A DNA stretch of 64,000 nucleotides, from contig CAVRUD010000034.1 in assembly GCA_963724285.1 (NCBI GenBank), positions 41,534 to 105,533 of the forward strand, in the 5' to 3' direction. Origin of the DNA: CAVRUD01 sp963724285. GTDB lineage: Bacteria > Chloroflexota > Chloroflexia > Thermomicrobiales > UBA6265. Each line of letters starts with the position of its first letter. Within the stretch, counting starts at the first letter, position 1. A program made the position numbers and the translations under genes. The notes beneath the pieces are model-generated. The model saw only the letters and a list, made by a program, of their open reading frames with translations. It searched no databases and was not told where the DNA came from. Positions 62,953 through 64,000 of this stretch are shown in pieces.

Positions 62953-63058
62953 CCGATCGTATGGAAGAGTCTCCTCAGGGTGCAGTCCTGGCCTATCGAC
63001 TCAGGAGAGCGGGACAAGTGAGCAGTCCACTTCGTGTCGCGAGCATCCTGCCGCCGCG

Positions 63059-63225
63059 TTCTCAGCCGGCTTGAGCCGGCTTCCGTCACTCAGCCCGAGA
63101 CTTCGAGTCTCGGGCAACGGAGACGCGGCCACCTTTCTGTCACGATAAATCCCGAGCGGGGTGTACAGCCTGTGGCGCCACTTCGGCTTCGCCCAGGACT
63201 CGAAGTCCCGGGCTGAGTGACGGAA
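63059..63225. repeat. Palindromic repeat, copy B
   Basis: After the core CTCAGCCGGC-TTGAG-CCGGCTT (about 63061-63082), a 35-base left arm (TTCCGTCACTCAGCCCGAGA...) and its reverse complement at 63191-63225 differ at only 3 positions. It shares the inner core and CCCGGGCTGA ends with copy A but has different arm words (GACTTCGAGTC instead of TAAAGACC). The IS110 element begins about 10-15 bases after it. Confidence 0.7.
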
Positions 63226-63235
63226 GTCCCTTGTA

Positions 63236-64000
63236 TGGTAGTGCCCGCCCGCCGACGCGGCCGGCGGGTCGATGGGCGGGAGGCGCAGCCCGTACGTCCC
63301 GTGGCCGCCCGAGGCCGTCTCGGAGCCCGCGGCGCGTCCTCCCGCTCCCCCGCCCGAGTCCGTACGATTGCCGGGGCCGCCGAGCCCGTCTCAGACAAGG
63401 CCGGACCAGCGCGGGGCCAGCCAGAGCCGCCCGTACGGTTGGGAGGATAGGGATGGATACCCCAGAGGCGTCCCCACGGTTCGCCGGCGTCGATGTCGCC
63501 GCCGATCATCTGGATCTCCACGTGCGTCCCGCTGGGCTGGCCTGGACCGTCAGCAACGATCCGGCCGGGCAGCGCGCCGCCGCCGCGCGTCTGGCCGAGC
63601 TGGGCGTGGCCCTGGTGGTGCTGGAGGCCACCGGGGGCTACGAGCGGCCGGTCGCCGCCGAGGTGGCGGCCGCCGGCGTGCCCTTGGCCATCGTCAACCC
63701 GCGCCAGGCGCGCGCCTTCGCCAAGGCGATCGGCCAACTGGCCAAGACCGACCGCCTGGACGCGGCGCTGCTGGCCCACTACGGCGAGGCGCTCCGGCCC
63801 GCCCCCCAGGCGCTGCCGGACGCGGCGACCCAGCACCTGAAGGACCTGGTGGCCCGGCGGGCCGATCTGGTGGCGATGCAGGCGGCCGAGAAGCAGCGCC
63901 GCGGCCGCGCCGCCGGGGCCATCCGGACCGGCATCGAGGAGCACCTGGCGTGGTTGGCGGCGCGGATCACGGCGCTGGACAAGGAGATCGCCGCCCTGAT
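63236..64000 (+). mobile_element. IS110-family element, left part
   Basis: The transposase is preceded by about 215 non-coding bases of exceptional GC content with strong hairpins, e.g. CCCGCCG-ACGCGGC-CGGCGGG (63248-63268). In the IS110 group the left end encodes the bridge RNA that guides recombination, so this segment is a candidate for it. The exact left boundary and the right end are not visible. There is no target duplication or inverted repeat to judge, as usual for the family. Confidence 0.6.
63453..64000 (+). CDS. IS110-family transposase (DEDD), N-terminal part
   Basis: ATG 63453 follows GGGAGG by six bases; 182 residues to the window edge. FAGVDVAADHLDLHVRPAG (first Asp of DEDD), VVLEATGGYERPVAAEV (Glu), NPRQARAFAKAIGQL and AKTDRLDAALLAHYGEALRP (Asp pair) are the RuvC-like catalytic residues of IS110 recombinases. 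The C-terminal Tnp domain with its serine lies beyond the window. It is the start of an apparently intact copy. Confidence 0.87.
   Translation, partial: MDTPEASPRFAGVDVAADHLDLHVRPAGLAWTVSNDPAGQRAAAARLAELGVALVVLEATGGYERPVAAEVAAAGVPLAIVNPRQARAFAKAIGQLAKTDRLDAALLAHYGEALRPAPQALPDAATQHLKDLVARRADLVAMQAAEKQRRGRAAGAIRTGIEEHLAWLAARITALDKEIAAL

Noticed and set aside
1..64000. tRNA, rRNA, tmRNA or other standard RNA genes
   Set aside because: No cloverleaf T-loop (GGTTCGAATCC-like) followed by an acceptor stem, and no rRNA words, were noticed on either strand by eye. A covariance scan would be needed to exclude them fully.

Overview
The window is GC-rich, gene-dense bacterial DNA. It most resembles a Chloroflexota genome of the Thermomicrobia type. 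This is an inference from content: a coenzyme F420 biosynthesis block with several LLM-class and PPOX-class F420 enzymes, a ScyD-like propeller fused to a cupredoxin, Tat-exported ABC binding proteins, many TTG/GTG starts, and large secreted Asp/Glu-rich proteins. No rRNA, tRNA or CRISPR array was seen.

Layout. 1-15 kb: a Nif3-like gene end, a GNAT, a HAD-SerA fusion, stress and regulatory genes (CsbD, Crp/Fnr), an NDUFA9-like SDR, a 24-residue microprotein, an ABC exporter, a Kelch protein, a cold-shock protein, a PLP decarboxylase, and a kinase plus acetyltransferase. 16-22 kb: three paralogous secreted proteins built from duplicated copies of an unnamed domain joined by acidic linkers, around a trans-sulfuration enzyme. 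21.9-27 kb (minus strand): an FMN riboswitch with its own terminator and promoter precedes two Dpp-type permeases, a Tat-exported binding protein and a PPOX-nitroreductase flavoenzyme. 27-33 kb: a VapBC pair, then F420 genes (FGD-like LLM, cofE, cofC, cofD, PPOX, a second LLM). Together 22-33 kb reads as a flavin/deazaflavin island. 33-48 kb: a STAND-LuxR regulator, two related secreted proteins with calcium-binding type-3-like tails, MFS, an orphan ABC ATPase, leucyl aminopeptidase, ScyD-cupredoxin and an S41 protease. 48-55 kb: an amidase, a PAS histidine kinase divergent from a receiver/thioredoxin-reductase-like fusion, a GntR regulator with a stub ABC ATPase, a third LLM, and a CAP-domain protein. 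55-64 kb: a zinc alcohol dehydrogenase, a deaminase, a short IS remnant with intact ends, a complete sugar-type ABC importer, palindromic intergenic repeats and the start of an IS110 element.

Two things affect every reading. First, at least a dozen otherwise conserved genes are broken by single frameshifts (GNAT, kinase, pepA, ScyD, S41, histidine kinase, alcohol dehydrogenase, ABC ATPase and others). That pattern suggests residual indel errors more than mass gene decay, so those genes are annotated as single frameshifted units. Second, on this GC-rich DNA many long antisense ORFs are shadows and were left out.
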